Under the pieces are notes generated by a model that did not search any database, was not told the DNA's origin, and saw nothing but the letters and a program-made list of their open reading frames with translations. A program made the translations under genes and the position numbers. 39,883 nt of DNA from Polycladomyces zharkentensis (lineage in GTDB: Bacteria > Bacillota > Bacilli > Thermoactinomycetales > JIR-001), in assembly GCF_016938855.1 (NCBI RefSeq), contig NZ_JAFHAP010000003.1, forward strand, positions 1-39,883, in the 5' to 3' direction. Below, piece after piece: positions 26,002 through 37,389 of the stretch. The first letter of the stretch is position 1; each line of letters begins with the position of its first letter.

Positions 26002-26283
26002 CTATGTGGGCCAAATCCAGCTCAGACCAAACAACCAGACTGATACCAATAAAAACGCGAGCGCCCAATCGTGCCGGGACATCCGCCCGCTTTGTTCCAC
26101 AGAAACAGACGGCATGCGAAGCGACAACACACCGCTGGCAATGACGGCGAGGACGAAAAAGAGTCCACCCATCACCCGCATGCCAAGCTGCCAACCGTGC
26201 GATTCATGGATCAGCGGCAGGATCAATCCGATCAGCAGCAACGAAAACAGGGTCAGAACGAATGACCAACGGAGACTGCGCAC
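26002..26283 (-). CDS. Small membrane protein inserted between purH and purD
   Basis: A 93-residue integral membrane protein with three hydrophobic segments: WSFVLTLFSLLLIGLILPLI, GMRVMGGLFFVLAVIASGVL and WALAFLLVSVWLFGLSWIW. No family is recognised. The GTG at 26283 is seven bases after AAGGAGGG. It lies on the same strand as the purine operon, in the widened gap between purH and purD, flanked by repeats on both sides; it need not have a purine role. Confidence 0.7.
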   Translation of the reverse strand: MRSLRWSFVLTLFSLLLIGLILPLIHESHGWQLGMRVMGGLFFVLAVIASGVLSLRMPSVSVEQSGRMSRHDWALAFLLVSVWLFGLSWIWPT

Positions 26284-26376
26284 GGGAATCCCTCCTTTTT
26301 CGCTCGATTCCATCATACGCAGCTGCTTCTCCGTTGGTCGCTTTTTGCGTCTCCTTCAGAAAAACGCATGATCCAG

Positions 26377-26574
26377 GTCATGTCTGATCAGTACCGCGTG
26401 CGCCACTTTCCCGGTTCGCTCCACCTGCACCCCGCAAAGAAGAAATCGCTCCGAACCGGGCGCAGGACGCGGGCAAAGGACGCTTCGCTCAGATTCCGGT
26501 TCTCTGCTCCGTCGGGCTTGGGAGTTGCCGCGTCCCCGGGAAAACATGGCCCGAAATTACCGGACACGCTCTAG
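26377..26574. repeat. Dispersed GTGTCYG/CTAG element, copy A
   Basis: 198 bp. Left end GTCATGTCTGATCAG, right end CCGGACACGCTCTAG; the right end is the near-perfect inverse of the copy B left end (14864). It shares CACTTTCCCGGTTCGCTCCACC, GGACGCGGGCAAAGGACGCTTCGCT and CCCCGGGAAAACATGG with other copies. The terminal CTAG (26571-26574) contains the TAG stop codon of purH. No coding sequence is seen. Confidence 0.65.
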
Positions 26575-28112
26575 TGTTTGAAATGGCGCACGTCGGTAAA
26601 CACCATCGCGATGCCGTGACGGTTGGCCGCCTGGATCGATTCTTCGTCGCGGATGGAACCTCCGGGTTGGATAATGGCCGTGATCCCGGCGCGGGCAGCT
26701 GCTTCCACTGTGTCGCTCATCGGGAAGAACGCATCGGAAGCGAGTACCGCTCCCTCGGCCAGTTCTCCCGCCTGGCGGATGGCGATTTCCGCTGCACCGA
26801 CACGGTTCATCTGACCGGCCCCCACCCCGATCGTCCGGTTGTCGCGTGCCAACACGATCGCGTTGGACTTGACGTGTTTCACCACTTTCCAGGCAAACAA
26901 CAATTGCTCCCACTCGTCTTCGGTCGGAACCCGTTCGGTGACCACCCGGCACTCTTCACGGGTGATCCGCTTTTGGTCCGTCTCCTGCACCAAAAACCCG
27001 TCGCCGGCAGTGATCTGTTTCCACGAAGGTTTCCCCGTTGCCGGAGCTTCCGGCATTTCCAGCAAGCGGAGGTTTTTCTTTTCGCGCAAAATCGCCAAAG
27101 CCGCTTCATCAAATCCGGGCGCCAGGACAATTTCCAGGAAAATTTCCCGCAACTTCCTTGCCGTCGCTTCGTCCACGGTGCGGTTGAATGCGATGATTCC
27201 GCCGAAGATGGAGACCGGATCGGCGTCATGCGCTTTTTGGAAAGCTTCCGCCACCGACGAGCCGATTCCGACACCACACGGGTTGGTGTGTTTCACAGCA
27301 ACCGCTGCCGGTTGATCGAACTCGGACACAATCTCCCAGGCAGCTTGTGCGTCTTGGATATTGTTGTAGGACAACGCTTTGCCGTGCAGTTGTTTTGCGG
27401 AAGCGATCCCGGGCGTTGACGGTAGAGGCTGACGGTAAAATGCCGCCCGCTGATGCGGGTTTTCACCGTAACGCAGATCCTGTGCTTTTTCAAATGTCAC
27501 CGTCCAGCGCTCCGGGAACGTTTCTCCCGTCTGTTCCGTGAGGTATCCCGCAATCAAGGCATCATACGCCGCCGTGTGACGGAACGCCTTTGCCGCCAAG
27601 CGCAGGCGGGTCTCAGGGTCCACTTCCCCGTTTTTCTCGATCTGATCCAGCACATCGTCGTAGTCGGCCGGATCGACCAACACAGTGACGAAACGGTGAT
27701 TTTTGGCAGCCGCGCGCACCATGGACGGCCCGCCGATATCAATGTTTTCCACAGCCGTTTCAAAATCCGTATCGGGGCGCGAAATGGTTTGCTGGAACGG
27801 ATACAAATTGACGACCACCAGGTCGATTGGCATCACCCGGTGTTCCTCCAGTTGTGTCAGATGCGTCTCATTGTCGCGAATCGCCAACAATCCGGCGTGG
27901 ATGAGCGGATGCAGTGTTTTGACCCGTCCGTCCAGGATTTCCGGAAAACCGGTCACGTCGGATACGCCGGTAACCGGTACACCCGCTTCTTCCAAAGCGC
28001 GTTTGGTTCCCCCTGTGGAGACGATCTCCACACCTTGATCGGCAAGACGACGGGCCAACTCCACCACGCCGGTCTTGTCGGATACGCTGATCAACGCACG
28101 TCGGATGGACAT
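26571..28112 (-). CDS. purH: Bifunctional AICAR transformylase/IMP cyclohydrolase PurH
   Basis: A 513-residue enzyme for the last two purine steps: AICAR + 10-formyl-THF to FAICAR, then ring closure to IMP. The N-terminal MGS-like cyclohydrolase domain (1 to about 195) contains [32 protein letters not shown] and [13 protein letters not shown]. The C-terminal transformylase domain contains [26 protein letters not shown] and [20 protein letters not shown] precedes the ATG. The start overlaps purN by 22 bp. The stop codon TAG coincides with the CTAG border of a dispersed repeat. Confidence 0.97.
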   Translation of the reverse strand: MSIRRALISVSDKTGVVELARRLADQGVEIVSTGGTKRALEEAGVPVTGVSDVTGFPEILDGRVKTLHPLIHAGLLAIRDNETHLTQLEEHRVMPIDLVVVNLYPFQQTISRPDTDFETAVENIDIGGPSMVRAAAKNHRFVTVLVDPADYDDVLDQIEKNGEVDPETRLRLAAKAFRHTAAYDALIAGYLTEQTGETFPERWTVTFEKAQDLRYGENPHQRAAFYRQPLPSTPGIASAKQLHGKALSYNNIQDAQAAWEIVSEFDQPAAVAVKHTNPCGVGIGSSVAEAFQKAHDADPVSIFGGIIAFNRTVDEATARKLREIFLEIVLAPGFDEAALAILREKKNLRLLEMPEAPATGKPSWKQITAGDGFLVQETDQKRITREECRVVTERVPTEDEWEQLLFAWKVVKHVKSNAIVLARDNRTIGVGAGQMNRVGAAEIAIRQAGELAEGAVLASDAFFPMSDTVEAAARAGITAIIQPGGSIRDEESIQAANRHGIAMVFTDVRHFKH

Positions 28113-28720
28113 GTTGTTTGCTCCTCCCTTTGCTTCATCAACGTGACAGTATCGATCTCACCCCGGATCAAACGAAGCACCACTTCCGGATACAACCGGT
28201 GTTCCACCGTTTGAATCTTGCTCGTCAACGTCGTCTCATCGTCCCCGTCTTCCACGGGCACCGGCTCCTGTGCGAGGATCGGCCCCGTATCCATCCCCTC
28301 GTCGACCAGATGAACGGTGACGCCGGTCCATTTGACGCCTTTTTCCAGCGCTTGGCGAACCGCGTGCTTGCCGGGAAACTCCGGCAATAACGAGGGATGG
28401 ATGTTGACGATGCGACCGTAATAGGCTGTCAGCAGCGTCGGGCCGATCAAACGCATGTAACCGGCCAGCACGATCCAGTCCACCTGATACTCCCGCAGCA
28501 ACTGAAGAACGTCGGCTTCATACGCCGCTTTATCGGGATACGATTTGGGAACGAACGATCGGGCCGGCACATCCAACCGCTCCGCCCGCTCCAACGCTTT
28601 GGCGCCGGGGCGGTCACATACGAGCAACACGATCTCGCCCGGCCACCCCTGTTCGCGGGACGCCTTTACCAACGCTTCAAAATTGGAGCCGCTCCCGGAT
28701 GCGAATACGGCGATTCTCAT
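28091..28720 (-). CDS. purN: Phosphoribosylglycinamide formyltransferase PurN
   Basis: A 209-residue GAR transformylase (step 3; 10-formyl-THF dependent). The N-terminal phosphate loop [12 protein letters not shown] is followed by the catalytic trio Asn107 and His109 ([15 protein letters not shown]) and Asp144 ([13 protein letters not shown]), at the same spacing as in Escherichia coli PurN. It is slightly longer than average at the C-terminus. It overlaps purM by 4 bp (ATGA) and purH by 22 bp, so it is translationally coupled to both. Confidence 0.97.
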   Translation of the reverse strand: MRIAVFASGSGSNFEALVKASREQGWPGEIVLLVCDRPGAKALERAERLDVPARSFVPKSYPDKAAYEADVLQLLREYQVDWIVLAGYMRLIGPTLLTAYYGRIVNIHPSLLPEFPGKHAVRQALEKGVKWTGVTVHLVDEGMDTGPILAQEPVPVEDGDDETTLTSKIQTVEHRLYPEVVLRLIRGEIDTVTLMKQREEQTTCPSDVR

Positions 28721-29754
28721 GTCTCACCGCCTCCGATCCAGCGAATCCCGCCGGCACCTTCCGCGATCCGTCCGATCAAATGGGCTGTTTCTCCCATCTC
28801 CCGCAGAACGGACAACGCTTCCTCCGCCTGATCCGCCGGCAAGATCACCACCATGCCGATTCCCATGTTGAATGTTCGGTACGCATCCGTCTCGCTCAGC
28901 CGTCCCTCGCGCACGATCCATTCCAGCACGGGCGGCACTTCCCACGCGGAGCGGTCGATCTCGGCCCGATACCCTTTCGGCAGCACGCGCGGGACGTTTT
29001 CGATCAATCCGCCGCCGGTGATATGCGCTCCCGCCTTCACCTCAAACTGTTTCATCAGTTCCAGAAACGGTCGGACATAGATTTTGGTGGGGGTGAGCAG
29101 CACTTCTCCGACAGTGGCCCCGCCCCACGGAACCGTGTCGTGCAAACGATCCGGATTTCCCTCCAGCAACACTTTGCGCACCAACGAGAAGCCGTTGCTG
29201 TGAATCCCGCTGGAAGCCAGCCCGATCAGTACATCACCGGGAACGATGTTCTCTCCCGTCAACAAACGGTCCCGCTCCACGGCACCCACGCAAAAACCGG
29301 CCACATCGTATTCACCTGCGCCGTACATCCCCGGCATTTCCGCCGTTTCACCGCCGATCAGCGCGCATCCCGCCTCTTGGCAACCGTCGGCGATCCCTTT
29401 GACGATCGCTTCCGCCTGAGCGGGATTCAATTTGCCTGTTGCCAGATAATCGAGGAAAAAGAGCGGTTCCGCTCCCTGCACCACCACATCGTTGACGCAC
29501 ATGGCCACGCAATCGATCCCGATGGTGTCATGTTTCTCCATCGCAAACGCGATCTTCAATTTGGTCCCCACACCGTCAGTGGAAGAAACCAACACCGGGT
29601 TCCGATAGGAAGGAAGGGAGAACAGCCCGCCGAAACCGCCCAAGCCCCCGATCACTTCGGGTCTCATCGTCCGCTTCACATGGGATTTGATTCGTTCCAC
29701 CGTTTCATTGCCCGCGTCGATGTCCACACCGGCCGCGCGGTATGCGTCGCTCAT
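28717..29754 (-). CDS. purM: Phosphoribosylformylglycinamidine cyclo-ligase PurM (AIR synthetase)
   Basis: A 345-residue ATP-dependent enzyme that closes FGAM to AIR (step 5). It belongs to the PurM/PurL superfamily: [19 protein letters not shown] at the N-terminus, [52 protein letters not shown] and [16 protein letters not shown]. Length and motif order are normal. The start overlaps the end of purF by 4 bp, the end overlaps purN by 4 bp. Confidence 0.97.
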   Translation of the reverse strand: MSDAYRAAGVDIDAGNETVERIKSHVKRTMRPEVIGGLGGFGGLFSLPSYRNPVLVSSTDGVGTKLKIAFAMEKHDTIGIDCVAMCVNDVVVQGAEPLFFLDYLATGKLNPAQAEAIVKGIADGCQEAGCALIGGETAEMPGMYGAGEYDVAGFCVGAVERDRLLTGENIVPGDVLIGLASSGIHSNGFSLVRKVLLEGNPDRLHDTVPWGGATVGEVLLTPTKIYVRPFLELMKQFEVKAGAHITGGGLIENVPRVLPKGYRAEIDRSAWEVPPVLEWIVREGRLSETDAYRTFNMGIGMVVILPADQAEEALSVLREMGETAHLIGRIAEGAGGIRWIGGGET

Positions 29755-31166
29755 CGTTCTCCCTCCAATACCAGACTCTCCTCCACCAGCGTCGGGTAGT
29801 TCCCGTCAAAACAGGCCAGGCAGTGGCCCCGGTCGGGTTCCCCGCTCGGGCGGCCGATCGCTTCCAGCATGCCTTCCTTGCTCAGGAACACGAGACTGTC
29901 CGCCCCGATCAATTGGCGGATTTCCTCGACCGAGTGAGAGGCGGCGATCAACTGTTTCCGATCCGATGTGTCGATCCCGTAGTAGCAAGGGAATCGCACC
30001 GGCGGAGAGCTGATGCGCACATGCACTTCCGTTGCGCCTGCTTCACGCAGGAGATTGACGATCTGACGGCTGGTCGTCCCGCGAACGAGCGAATCATCCA
30101 CCATGACGACCCGTTTGCCTTCCACCACTTTGCGAACGGCGCTCAACTTCATCTTGACGCCTTGTTCACGCAGTTCCTGACTCGGTTGGATGAAGGTGCG
30201 GCCCACATACCGGTTTTTGATCAAGCCCAGCTCATACGGGATTCCGGTCGCTTCCGCATACCCGATCGCCGCGGAAATGCTGGAGTCCGGCACACCGGTG
30301 ACCACATCGGCTTCGACGGGCGCTTCCTTGGCCAGTTGCTGGCCGAGCCGTTTCCGCGCCGCATGCACGTTGATGCCGCCGATGTCGCTGTCCGGGCGGG
30401 CAAAATAGATGTATTCAAACGAGCATACCGCCCGCCGCGCCGGCGGGGCGAACCGGTCAACGCGCATCCCGCCGTCATCGATGATCAGCATCTCGCCCGG
30501 TTCGACCTCCCGCACGTATTCCGCACCGATCACGTCCAACGCGCACGTCTCGGAAGCGAACACGATCGCATCTCCCAATCGTCCCAAGGAAAGCGGACGC
30601 AACCCATGGGGATCAGATGCGGCAATCAACTGTTCATTGGTCAAAATCAACAGGGCAAACCCGCCCACCACCTGATTCAACGCTTCCTTGACCGCATCCA
30701 CCAGATTGGTATGGCGGGAACGGGCGATCAGATGGGGAATCACTTCCGTGTCGGTCGTCGTCTGGAAGATGGAACCTTCCCGCTCCAATGCCCTGCGCAA
30801 CCGTTGCGCGTTGACCAGGTTGCCGTTGGTGCACAACGCCAGTTCACCCGCGGCATAGTTGAACACCAGCGGTTGAGCGTTAATGATCCCGCTTTCGCCG
30901 GTGGTGGAATAACGAACGTGACCGATGGCCGTGTGTCCCGTCAATTTGGCCAGCACATCTCCTTGGAACACCTCGGTCACCAGTCCCATTCCCCGGTGAT
31001 GGCGAAACTTGGTCCCGTCGGTCGTGACGATGCCGGCGCTTTCCTGCCCGCGATGCTGGAGCGCGTGCAAACCGTAATACGTCAATTGCGCGGCCGACGG
31101 ATGACCGATGACGGCGAACACCCCGCACTCTTCTTTCAGTTCGTCGAAGATGCATTCATCGCGCAT
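29751..31166 (-). CDS. purF: Amidophosphoribosyltransferase PurF
   Basis: A 471-residue enzyme for the committed step: PRPP + glutamine to phosphoribosylamine. The N-terminal Ntn glutaminase domain becomes active when the leader is cut before Cys14 ([12 protein letters not shown]), the catalytic nucleophile. The C-terminal PRTase domain has [16 protein letters not shown]. The four cysteines that hold a [4Fe-4S] cluster in the Bacillus enzyme are kept: VCSFEY, PCYYGI and CLAC. The ATG at 31166 is seven bases after AAGGAG. It overlaps purL by 31 bp and purM by 4 bp. It is expected to be feedback-inhibited by AMP and GMP like its relatives. Confidence 0.97.
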   Translation of the reverse strand: MRDECIFDELKEECGVFAVIGHPSAAQLTYYGLHALQHRGQESAGIVTTDGTKFRHHRGMGLVTEVFQGDVLAKLTGHTAIGHVRYSTTGESGIINAQPLVFNYAAGELALCTNGNLVNAQRLRRALEREGSIFQTTTDTEVIPHLIARSRHTNLVDAVKEALNQVVGGFALLILTNEQLIAASDPHGLRPLSLGRLGDAIVFASETCALDVIGAEYVREVEPGEMLIIDDGGMRVDRFAPPARRAVCSFEYIYFARPDSDIGGINVHAARKRLGQQLAKEAPVEADVVTGVPDSSISAAIGYAEATGIPYELGLIKNRYVGRTFIQPSQELREQGVKMKLSAVRKVVEGKRVVMVDDSLVRGTTSRQIVNLLREAGATEVHVRISSPPVRFPCYYGIDTSDRKQLIAASHSVEEIRQLIGADSLVFLSKEGMLEAIGRPSGEPDRGHCLACFDGNYPTLVEESLVLEGER

Positions 31167-33400
31167 GGTATCGCTCCTTCCCACAGAGCGGTCAAATCGC
31201 CCACCGGCATATCGATCGCCTGCACGTCGTTGACCGTCACCCGCAGCTGTTGCCCACCGACCCGACCGATGCGCCGGAGGGGGACGCCGTATTCGTCGGC
31301 CAGCGATGCCAATGCGGAGGCATGGTCCTCAGACACACTGAGCAACACACGGGACTGACTTTCGCTGAAGAGGAACGTTGTTGCCGACAATGTTGTCTCG
31401 ATCTCCACTTGCGCACCGCGATTGCCGCTGATACAGGATTCAGCCAGGGCCACGGCCAATCCGCCTTCGGACAGATCGTGTGCCGAGGCCACCCAACCTT
31501 TTCGGATCGCTGCCAAGGTGAAATCCTGCACCCGTTTTTCCTTTTCCAGATCGATGCGCGGCGGACGTCCGGCGATGCGCCCCGTCACCGCTATTTGCAA
31601 TTCACTGCCGCCCAATTCGTCCAATGTCTCTCCCGCCAGGAAAATCACATGACCGTCCTCTTTGAACGCTTGCGTGGTGATGTGCTCCCGTTTCTCGATC
31701 AACCCGACCATGCCGACCACGGGAGTGGGCAACACCGCTTGACCGTTGCTCTCATTGTACAGGCTGACGTTGCCGCCGATCACCGGTGTATTCAGCGTAC
31801 GGCACGCAGCGCTCATGCCGTCGATCGCCCGGGACATTTGCCAGTAGATTTCCGGTTTTTCCGGGTTGCCGAAGTTCAGGCAATCGGTAATCCCGATCGG
31901 CTCCGCACCGGAGCAAACCACGTTGCGTGCCGCTTCGGCCACGGCGATGGCACCGCCCTGTTCGGGATCGAGGTAGACATAACGACCGTTGGCATCCGTG
32001 CACATGGCCAAAGCTTTCTCCGTACCGTGCAATACGATCACCGCCGCATCCGAACCCGGACGTACCGCTGTGGAAGTGCGCACCATGTGATCGTATTGGC
32101 GGTAGATCCATTTCTTGCTCGCCACCGTCGGAGAGGCCAGCACCCGCTTCACGGCGTCTTGCGGATCAATGTCCTTCAGCTCGCCACTGGCGTCGAAATC
32201 GGCAAAGCTGCGATAATATTCCGGCTCCCGTGCTTCCCGTACGTAAACGGGTGCGTCATCCACCAACGTGTTCACCGGGATATCGGCCACCCATTCACCC
32301 CGGTGGCGCAGTCGCAGACGACCGTCATCCGTCACGCGTCCGATCACGGCGGAGTTGAGACCCCACTTGTCGAACACGCGCTTCACTTCTTCTTCGCGCC
32401 CTTTTTCCACGACCAACAACATGCGCTCCTGCGATTCGGACAGCATGATCTCATACGGTGTCATACCGGCCTCGCGCTGGGGAACCCGATCCAGGTCCAG
32501 TTCCATTCCACAGCCTCCTTTGGCCGCCATTTCGGAGCTGGAGCAGGTCAACCCGGCCGCCCCCATGTCCTGGATGCCGATCAGAATGCCCATTTCCACC
32601 AATTCCATGCAGGCTTCCAACAGGAGCTTCTCCATAAAGGGATCGCCCACTTGCACGGACGGACGTTTCTCCTCCGATTCTTCGCTCAGCTCTTCGGATG
32701 CGAAGGTTGCGCCGTGAATGCCATCGCGTCCCGTGCTGGCACCGACGTAAATCACCGGGTTGCCGACGCCTTTGGCCACCCCTTTTTGCAAATGATCATG
32801 AGGCAAAATGCCGACACACATCGCGTTGACCAACGGATTGCCTTCGTAACGCGCATCAAACGCCACTTCGCCGCCCACAGTCGGAATCCCGATCGAGTTG
32901 CCGTAATTGGCGATCCCCGCCACCACGCGTTCCAACAGATACCGCACACGGGGGGAGTTCAGCTCGCCGAAGCGAAGCGAATTGAGCAATGCCACCGGAC
33001 GGGCGCCCATCGAAAACACATCGCGGATGATGCCGCCCACTCCGGTTGCCGCACCTTGGAACGGCTCAATGGCGGAAGGGTGGTTGTGGCTTTCAATCTT
33101 AAACACCACTGCTTGTCCGTCACCGATATCGATCACACCGGCCCCTTCACCAGGTCCCTGCAACACGCGCGGACCCTCGGTGGGAAAACGGCGCAGCAAC
33201 GGTTTGGAATTTTTGTAACTGCAGTGTTCCGACCACATCACGCTGTAAATGCCCGTTTCCGTCCAGTTGGGCAGACGTCCCAAATGGCCGATCACCTGCT
33301 GATACTCCTCTTCAGTCAGGCCCATTTCCCGATACAGTTTCTGATCCCGAATCATCTCGGGCGTCGGTTCCGACATCTTTGTCGTCTGTTCAAGCCGCAC
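31136..33400 (-). CDS. purL: FGAM synthase large subunit PurL
   Basis: A 754-residue small-type PurL that, with PurQ and PurS, turns FGAR + glutamine + ATP into FGAM (step 4). It shows [26 protein letters not shown] at the N-terminus, [43 protein letters not shown], and [15 protein letters not shown] in the second half of the pseudo-repeat. The GTG at 33400 is seven bases after GGGAGGAG and overlaps the purQ stop by 11 bp; the open frame continues upstream into purQ but is not needed. Confidence 0.97.
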   Translation of the reverse strand: MRLEQTTKMSEPTPEMIRDQKLYREMGLTEEEYQQVIGHLGRLPNWTETGIYSVMWSEHCSYKNSKPLLRRFPTEGPRVLQGPGEGAGVIDIGDGQAVVFKIESHNHPSAIEPFQGAATGVGGIIRDVFSMGARPVALLNSLRFGELNSPRVRYLLERVVAGIANYGNSIGIPTVGGEVAFDARYEGNPLVNAMCVGILPHDHLQKGVAKGVGNPVIYVGASTGRDGIHGATFASEELSEESEEKRPSVQVGDPFMEKLLLEACMELVEMGILIGIQDMGAAGLTCSSSEMAAKGGCGMELDLDRVPQREAGMTPYEIMLSESQERMLLVVEKGREEEVKRVFDKWGLNSAVIGRVTDDGRLRLRHRGEWVADIPVNTLVDDAPVYVREAREPEYYRSFADFDASGELKDIDPQDAVKRVLASPTVASKKWIYRQYDHMVRTSTAVRPGSDAAVIVLHGTEKALAMCTDANGRYVYLDPEQGGAIAVAEAARNVVCSGAEPIGITDCLNFGNPEKPEIYWQMSRAIDGMSAACRTLNTPVIGGNVSLYNESNGQAVLPTPVVGMVGLIEKREHITTQAFKEDGHVIFLAGETLDELGGSELQIAVTGRIAGRPPRIDLEKEKRVQDFTLAAIRKGWVASAHDLSEGGLAVALAESCISGNRGAQVEIETTLSATTFLFSESQSRVLLSVSEDHASALASLADEYGVPLRRIGRVGGQQLRVTVNDVQAIDMPVGDLTALWEGAIPCAMNASSTN

Positions 33401-34073
33401 CGTGATTCTCCTCCCAATATGCCAGCATCGAAGTGAAGAAACGCACACCGTCCGCCGATCCCAACCAGTCATGCACCGCCCGTTCCGGGTGGGGCATCAT
33501 GCCGAGCACATTGCCTCGCCGGTTGACGATCCCGGCGATATCATCGACTGATCCGTTCGGATTTTCCCCGGCATAACGGAACACAATCTGGTTGTGTTGT
33601 TTCAATTCCGCCAATGTCGCCTCGTCGCAGTAATAGTTGCCTTCGCCGTGCGCGATCGGGATGCGGATGATTTCCCCTTCCCGGTAATCCCGCGTAAATG
33701 GCAATGCTGCGTTTTCCACCCGGAGCGGATGAATGTCACAACGGAATTGCAGATGGTCGTTGCGCCGCATCGCGCCCGGCAGTAATCCTGCTTCGAGCAA
33801 AATCTGAAACCCGTTGCAGATCCCTACGACCAATTTGCCCCGTTCGGCCGCTTCGATCACAGCGTCCATCACCGGGGAAAAGCGCGCCAGTGCGCCCGTA
33901 CGCAGATAATCGCCGTAGGAAAAGCCGCCGGGAAGAATGATCGCGTCATATTTGCTCAAACTCCGTTCTTGGTGCCATACCGGTTCGACGGGAACCCCCA
34001 ACACGTCTTTGACCGCTCTCAAACAGTCCACGTCGCAATTGGAACCGGGAAACACCGGAACCGCAAAGCGCAT
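33390..34073 (-). CDS. purQ: FGAM synthase glutaminase subunit PurQ
   Basis: A 227-residue class I glutamine amidotransferase that delivers ammonia to PurL. It starts [17 protein letters not shown], has the nucleophile Cys86 in [10 protein letters not shown] and the His/Glu partner region ending in MPHPERAV. The ATG (34073-34071) overlaps the purS stop (TGATG), with GGAGGAGGGAG upstream. The C-terminal codons contain the ribosome binding site of purL. Confidence 0.97.
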   Translation of the reverse strand: MRFAVPVFPGSNCDVDCLRAVKDVLGVPVEPVWHQERSLSKYDAIILPGGFSYGDYLRTGALARFSPVMDAVIEAAERGKLVVGICNGFQILLEAGLLPGAMRRNDHLQFRCDIHPLRVENAALPFTRDYREGEIIRIPIAHGEGNYYCDEATLAELKQHNQIVFRYAGENPNGSVDDIAGIVNRRGNVLGMMPHPERAVHDWLGSADGVRFFTSMLAYWEENHGAA

Positions 34074-34324
34074 CAGGCTCCCTCCTCCAGCTCGAACGTA
34101 TAATTTTCGATCACCGGATTGGCCAACAGCTTGTTGCACATGGCTTCCACGCGGGCTTCCGCTTCCGCCCGGTCGTCGGTGTTCAGCCACACTTCCATCC
34201 GCTTCCCGATGCGGACCTCTGTCACCTCTTCAAACCCCAGTGAGTGGAGTGAGCCTTTGACCGCACTTCCCTGCGGATCGAGCACACCCGGCTTCAACAT
34301 AACTACAATCGTTGCTTTCATCAT
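34073..34324 (-). CDS. purS: FGAM synthase small subunit PurS
   Basis: An 83-residue protein needed to assemble PurL with PurQ. It is a ferredoxin-like fold: [42 protein letters not shown] and a C-terminal [13 protein letters not shown]. Two adjacent ATGs are possible; the first (34324) is eight bases after GGAGGGG and overlaps the purC stop by four bases (ATGA). Confidence 0.96.
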   Translation of the reverse strand: MMKATIVVMLKPGVLDPQGSAVKGSLHSLGFEEVTEVRIGKRMEVWLNTDDRAEAEARVEAMCNKLLANPVIENYTFELEEGA

Positions 34325-35037
34325 GATGTTGTCCCCTCCAACCGGTTCCAGATTTCCCGATATGCCTCCACCACATCGCCCAAATCGCGGCGGAAACGAT
34401 CTTTGTCCAACACTTTGCCTGTCTCCACATCCCAGAAACGGCACGTATCCGGTGAGATTTCATCCGCCAAGATCAATCGTCCGTCCGGGTCGATCCCGAA
34501 TTCCAGTTTGAAATCAACCAACGTCACTCCGAGTTCCCGCATCTTTTTGCCCAGCAAGTTGTTCACCTGCAGGGCGATGCGTTTCATCTCCTCCCGTTGC
34601 TTGACGGTGGCCAATCCCAACACATCGATGTGATCTTCCGTGATCAAGGGATCTTTCAACTCATCGTTTTTGTAGTAAAACTCGACGATCGGGCGCGGCA
34701 ACATGCGGCCTTCCTCCAACCCAAGCCGTTTGGCCATGCTGCCGGCCGCGCGGTTGCGCACCACCACTTCCAACGGTACGATGGTGACTTTTCGGACCCA
34801 TTGTTCGGTCGGGGAGACTTCCTGAAGGAAGTGATTGTCTATGCCATTTTCACGCAAATACCGGAAAAAGAACGCAGCGATGCGGTTGTTCAGTTCCCCT
34901 TTGCCGGCCAGTTGCGCTTTTTTCTCCCCGTTGAATGCGGTGGCGTCGTCTTTGTACTCCACCCACAACACGTTCGGATCATCCGTCTGATACAGTTTTT
35001 TGGCTTTTCCTTCGTAGAGCAGGTCTCCCCGATTCAT
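34321..35037 (-). CDS. purC: SAICAR synthase PurC
   Basis: A 238-residue ATP-dependent ligase joining CAIR and aspartate to SAICAR (step 7). Family marks: LLYEGKAKKLYQTDDPNVLWVEYKDDATAFNG, VPLEVVVRNRAAGSMAKRLG, KNDELKDPLITEDHI, LVDFKLEFGID, GRLILADEISPDTCRFWD. The ATG at 35037 is nine bases after AAGGAG. It is preceded by a ~500-bp repeat-filled gap, unlike the tight purB-purC junction of Bacillus subtilis. Confidence 0.97.
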   Translation of the reverse strand: MNRGDLLYEGKAKKLYQTDDPNVLWVEYKDDATAFNGEKKAQLAGKGELNNRIAAFFFRYLRENGIDNHFLQEVSPTEQWVRKVTIVPLEVVVRNRAAGSMAKRLGLEEGRMLPRPIVEFYYKNDELKDPLITEDHIDVLGLATVKQREEMKRIALQVNNLLGKKMRELGVTLVDFKLEFGIDPDGRLILADEISPDTCRFWDVETGKVLDKDRFRRDLGDVVEAYREIWNRLEGTTS

Positions 35038-35537
35038 GTCCGGTCTCTCCTTCTCAGCGTTTTCGCACCCTTTATATGGAGAGGCGAATCCATCTGACTG
35101 ATCCATTCGGGTCAATCTAGGTGTGCTTGTTTCCCTCTCCCTTAAGACCGATCATTTGGCCAAGGTGTAGATGATTCATATCCCGTCCGTCACGATCTCC
35201 GCCTGTGCCCTCCGGGGCAGTAACAAGGTTCCTTCGAACCTTGGGCCTGCTGGCAAAGCGGGAGCCATCGTCATGATGGGTGAGCCGGTTTCCCTCTCGC
35301 TCCTCTTTCGGTAAATTCAACGGTCACGCGGGAAAACAGCCACCGCTTTTATGGAAAGCGACCCGAAATTCCCGTCCAGCTTCCAGCAACTCTGACTGTT
35401 GGCGGAGACGGGAGATCGGAGCCCGCGGACTTTGTCAATGATTGAATCCCGGTTGGATTCCTCGCGCTTTTCACGGACCCGGGTAAGGTGTCTCACACGG
35501 GAAAAGCTTGCCGCTTGTGCAAATGATCATTGACACC
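35038..35537. other. 500-bp gap between purB and purC filled with degenerate repeats
   Basis: No gene is seen. The stretch has two or more repeat-like pieces: GTTTCCCTCTCGCTCCT (35290 on) resembles 25627 on; a TTCCCGTC...GACGGGA hairpin followed by CCCGCGGACTTTGTCAATG (to ~35448) resembles the right end of the TGACAAAGT-type element; an AAGGTTCCTTCGAACCTT hairpin lies at about 35230; and GGTAAGGTGTCTCACACGGGAAAAGC at 35490 on recalls the GTGTCYG family. Boundaries cannot be fixed by eye. Confidence 0.5.
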
Positions 35538-36836
35538 TTACTCAATCAAACCCAACCGGCGGAAAATGGTATCCACATGCTTCAAGTGATGACGGTAATC
35601 AAAACAATCCGCGATTTCTTCCGGCGACAACGTGCGCGTGATCAATTCGTCGCCTTCCACCAGCCCGCGGAAAGGACGTTGTTCCTCCCATGCCTGCATG
35701 GCCAGCTTTTGCACGCGATCATACGCTTCTTCCCGCTTCATGCCCTTGTCGATCAGTGAGAGCAGGACGCGTTGCGAATAAATCAATCCGTAGGTGGCTT
35801 CCATATTCCGTTTCATATTGTCCGGCAGAACCGTCAGTTCTTCCACGATTCCCGCAAACCGACGCAACATGTAGTTGAGCAGCGTGGTCGCATCCGGCAG
35901 AATGATGCGCTCTACGGACGAGTGGGAAATGTCCCGTTCATGCCAAAGCGGTACGTTTTCGTAGGCCGACAGCATATGGCCGCGGATGACGCGGGACAAG
36001 CCGGTGATATTTTCCGATCCGACCGGGTTACGCTTGTGCGGCATCGCCGAGGAGCCTTTTTGTCCTTTTTTGAATGCTTCCTCCACTTCGCGGATCTCGC
36101 TTTTCTGCAGACCCCGGATTTCCACCGCAAATTTCTCCAGCGACGTGGCGATCAAGGCCAGTGTCGCCATATATTCCGCATGACGGTCCCGCTGCAGGGT
36201 CTGCGTGGAGATCGGGGCCGGTTTCAACCCCAATTTGTCACAGACATACTGTTCCACAAACGGGTCGATATTGGCGTAGGTGCCGACGGCGCCGGAGATC
36301 TTGCCGACCCGCACCTCTTCCATCGCCCAAACGAAACGGTCGCGGTTGCGCTTCATTTCGGCATACCACAGCGCCATTTTCAGTCCGAATGTGGTGGGTT
36401 CCGCGTGTACCCCGTGCGTCCGTCCCATCATCACCGTTTCTTTGTGTTCCAGTGCTTTTCTTTTCAGGACATCGAGAAAATGGTCGATATCCTTCAGCAG
36501 GATGCGGTTGGCTTGTAACAGCAAATAGGACAGAGCCGTGTCCACCACATCGGTGGAGGTTAATCCATAGTGAACCCATTTGGATTCGGGTCCCAATGTT
36601 TCTGCGACCGCACGGGTGAACGCCACCACATCGTGACGGGTATCCTTTTCGATCTCCAAAATGCGACCGATGTCGATCCGTGCGTTTTGCCGGATTTTCT
36701 CCACATCCTCTTTGGGGATGACGCCCAGCTCCGCCCAGGCCTCACACGCCAAAATCTCCACTTCCAGCCATGCGCGGTATCGGTTTTCGTCGTTCCAGAT
36801 TTCCTTCATTTCCGGTCGTGTGTATCGTTCAATCAC
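35538..36836 (-). CDS. purB: Adenylosuccinate lyase PurB
   Basis: A 432-residue enzyme of the fumarase/aspartase superfamily. It cleaves SAICAR to AICAR + fumarate and adenylosuccinate to AMP + fumarate, so it serves both IMP and AMP synthesis. Catalytic His141 ([10 protein letters not shown]) and the serine loop with signature [11 protein letters not shown] (261-271) are intact, as is [13 protein letters not shown]. The GTG at 36836 lies six bases after AGAGAGGG. Upstream of it is an ~820-bp gap before purK. Confidence 0.97.
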   Translation of the reverse strand: MIERYTRPEMKEIWNDENRYRAWLEVEILACEAWAELGVIPKEDVEKIRQNARIDIGRILEIEKDTRHDVVAFTRAVAETLGPESKWVHYGLTSTDVVDTALSYLLLQANRILLKDIDHFLDVLKRKALEHKETVMMGRTHGVHAEPTTFGLKMALWYAEMKRNRDRFVWAMEEVRVGKISGAVGTYANIDPFVEQYVCDKLGLKPAPISTQTLQRDRHAEYMATLALIATSLEKFAVEIRGLQKSEIREVEEAFKKGQKGSSAMPHKRNPVGSENITGLSRVIRGHMLSAYENVPLWHERDISHSSVERIILPDATTLLNYMLRRFAGIVEELTVLPDNMKRNMEATYGLIYSQRVLLSLIDKGMKREEAYDRVQKLAMQAWEEQRPFRGLVEGDELITRTLSPEEIADCFDYRHHLKHVDTIFRRLGLIE

Positions 36837-37037
36837 AGCATTCCCTCTCTTTCGACAACGACTTGATGATTCGTTTTTGATCCGGTTGTGAAGCCATTCT
36901 CTCTCACTCATGCAACACTGAAGCCTATGTTTCGGTCGAGTGCGGAAGCTTTGATACGGAAACGGGGTTCGGGGTCTTCCCCCAAGGAAAGATCCATGTC
37001 CCTTTGGCTCGACCAGCCAAAGCCAGCGTCACCAAGA

Positions 37038-37354
37038 CGGTGTCTGACACTGTGTACATCACTTTCCCGGATCGCTCCACCGTGCATCAACAAACTGGAT
37101 AATCCCCCGTCGTACTGGAACGTCTCGGCCTTGCCTTCGCTTTCACGCCGCGGTTGAAGAACGCCAGCTCCCGAAAACGCTCTTGCAGAACACACCGAAA
37201 TCGAACCGAGGCACCGAACGCAGGCAAAGCACGTTTCGCTGAGAGGAAATTCCCCGCGATGGGGTTCCAGCATGGCGGTCCTTTGCTTGGCAGGGAATCA
37301 AACGTCGCTCACCCGGGAAAACGTTGCCGCCGGATCAAATGACCAGACACGCCT
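37038..37354. repeat. Dispersed GTGTCYG element, copy C
   Basis: Left end CGGTGTCTGACAC, right end ACCAGACACGCC. It shares CACTTTCCCGGATCGCTCCACC, CGCAGGCAAAGCACGTTTCGCTGAGAGGAAAT and CGCTCACCCGGGAAAACGTTG with copies A and B, and is longer (~317 bp). It lies next to the 23S rRNA fragment. The remaining part of this gap (36837-37037) holds a TTTGGCT/AGCCAAA hairpin (37003-37021) but no gene. Confidence 0.6.
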
Positions 37355-37389
37355 GATCCCCTTCTCTTTCTGCACAATCACCACAATCC

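Noticed and set aside
31250-33436. A 728-codon open frame antisense to purL, and similar long antisense frames over purF (29742-31358), ligA and the surface protein gene (776-2026)
   Set aside because: They are mirror images of highly conserved genes on the other strand, have no ribosome binding sites and show compositionally odd His/Arg/Phe-rich translations.
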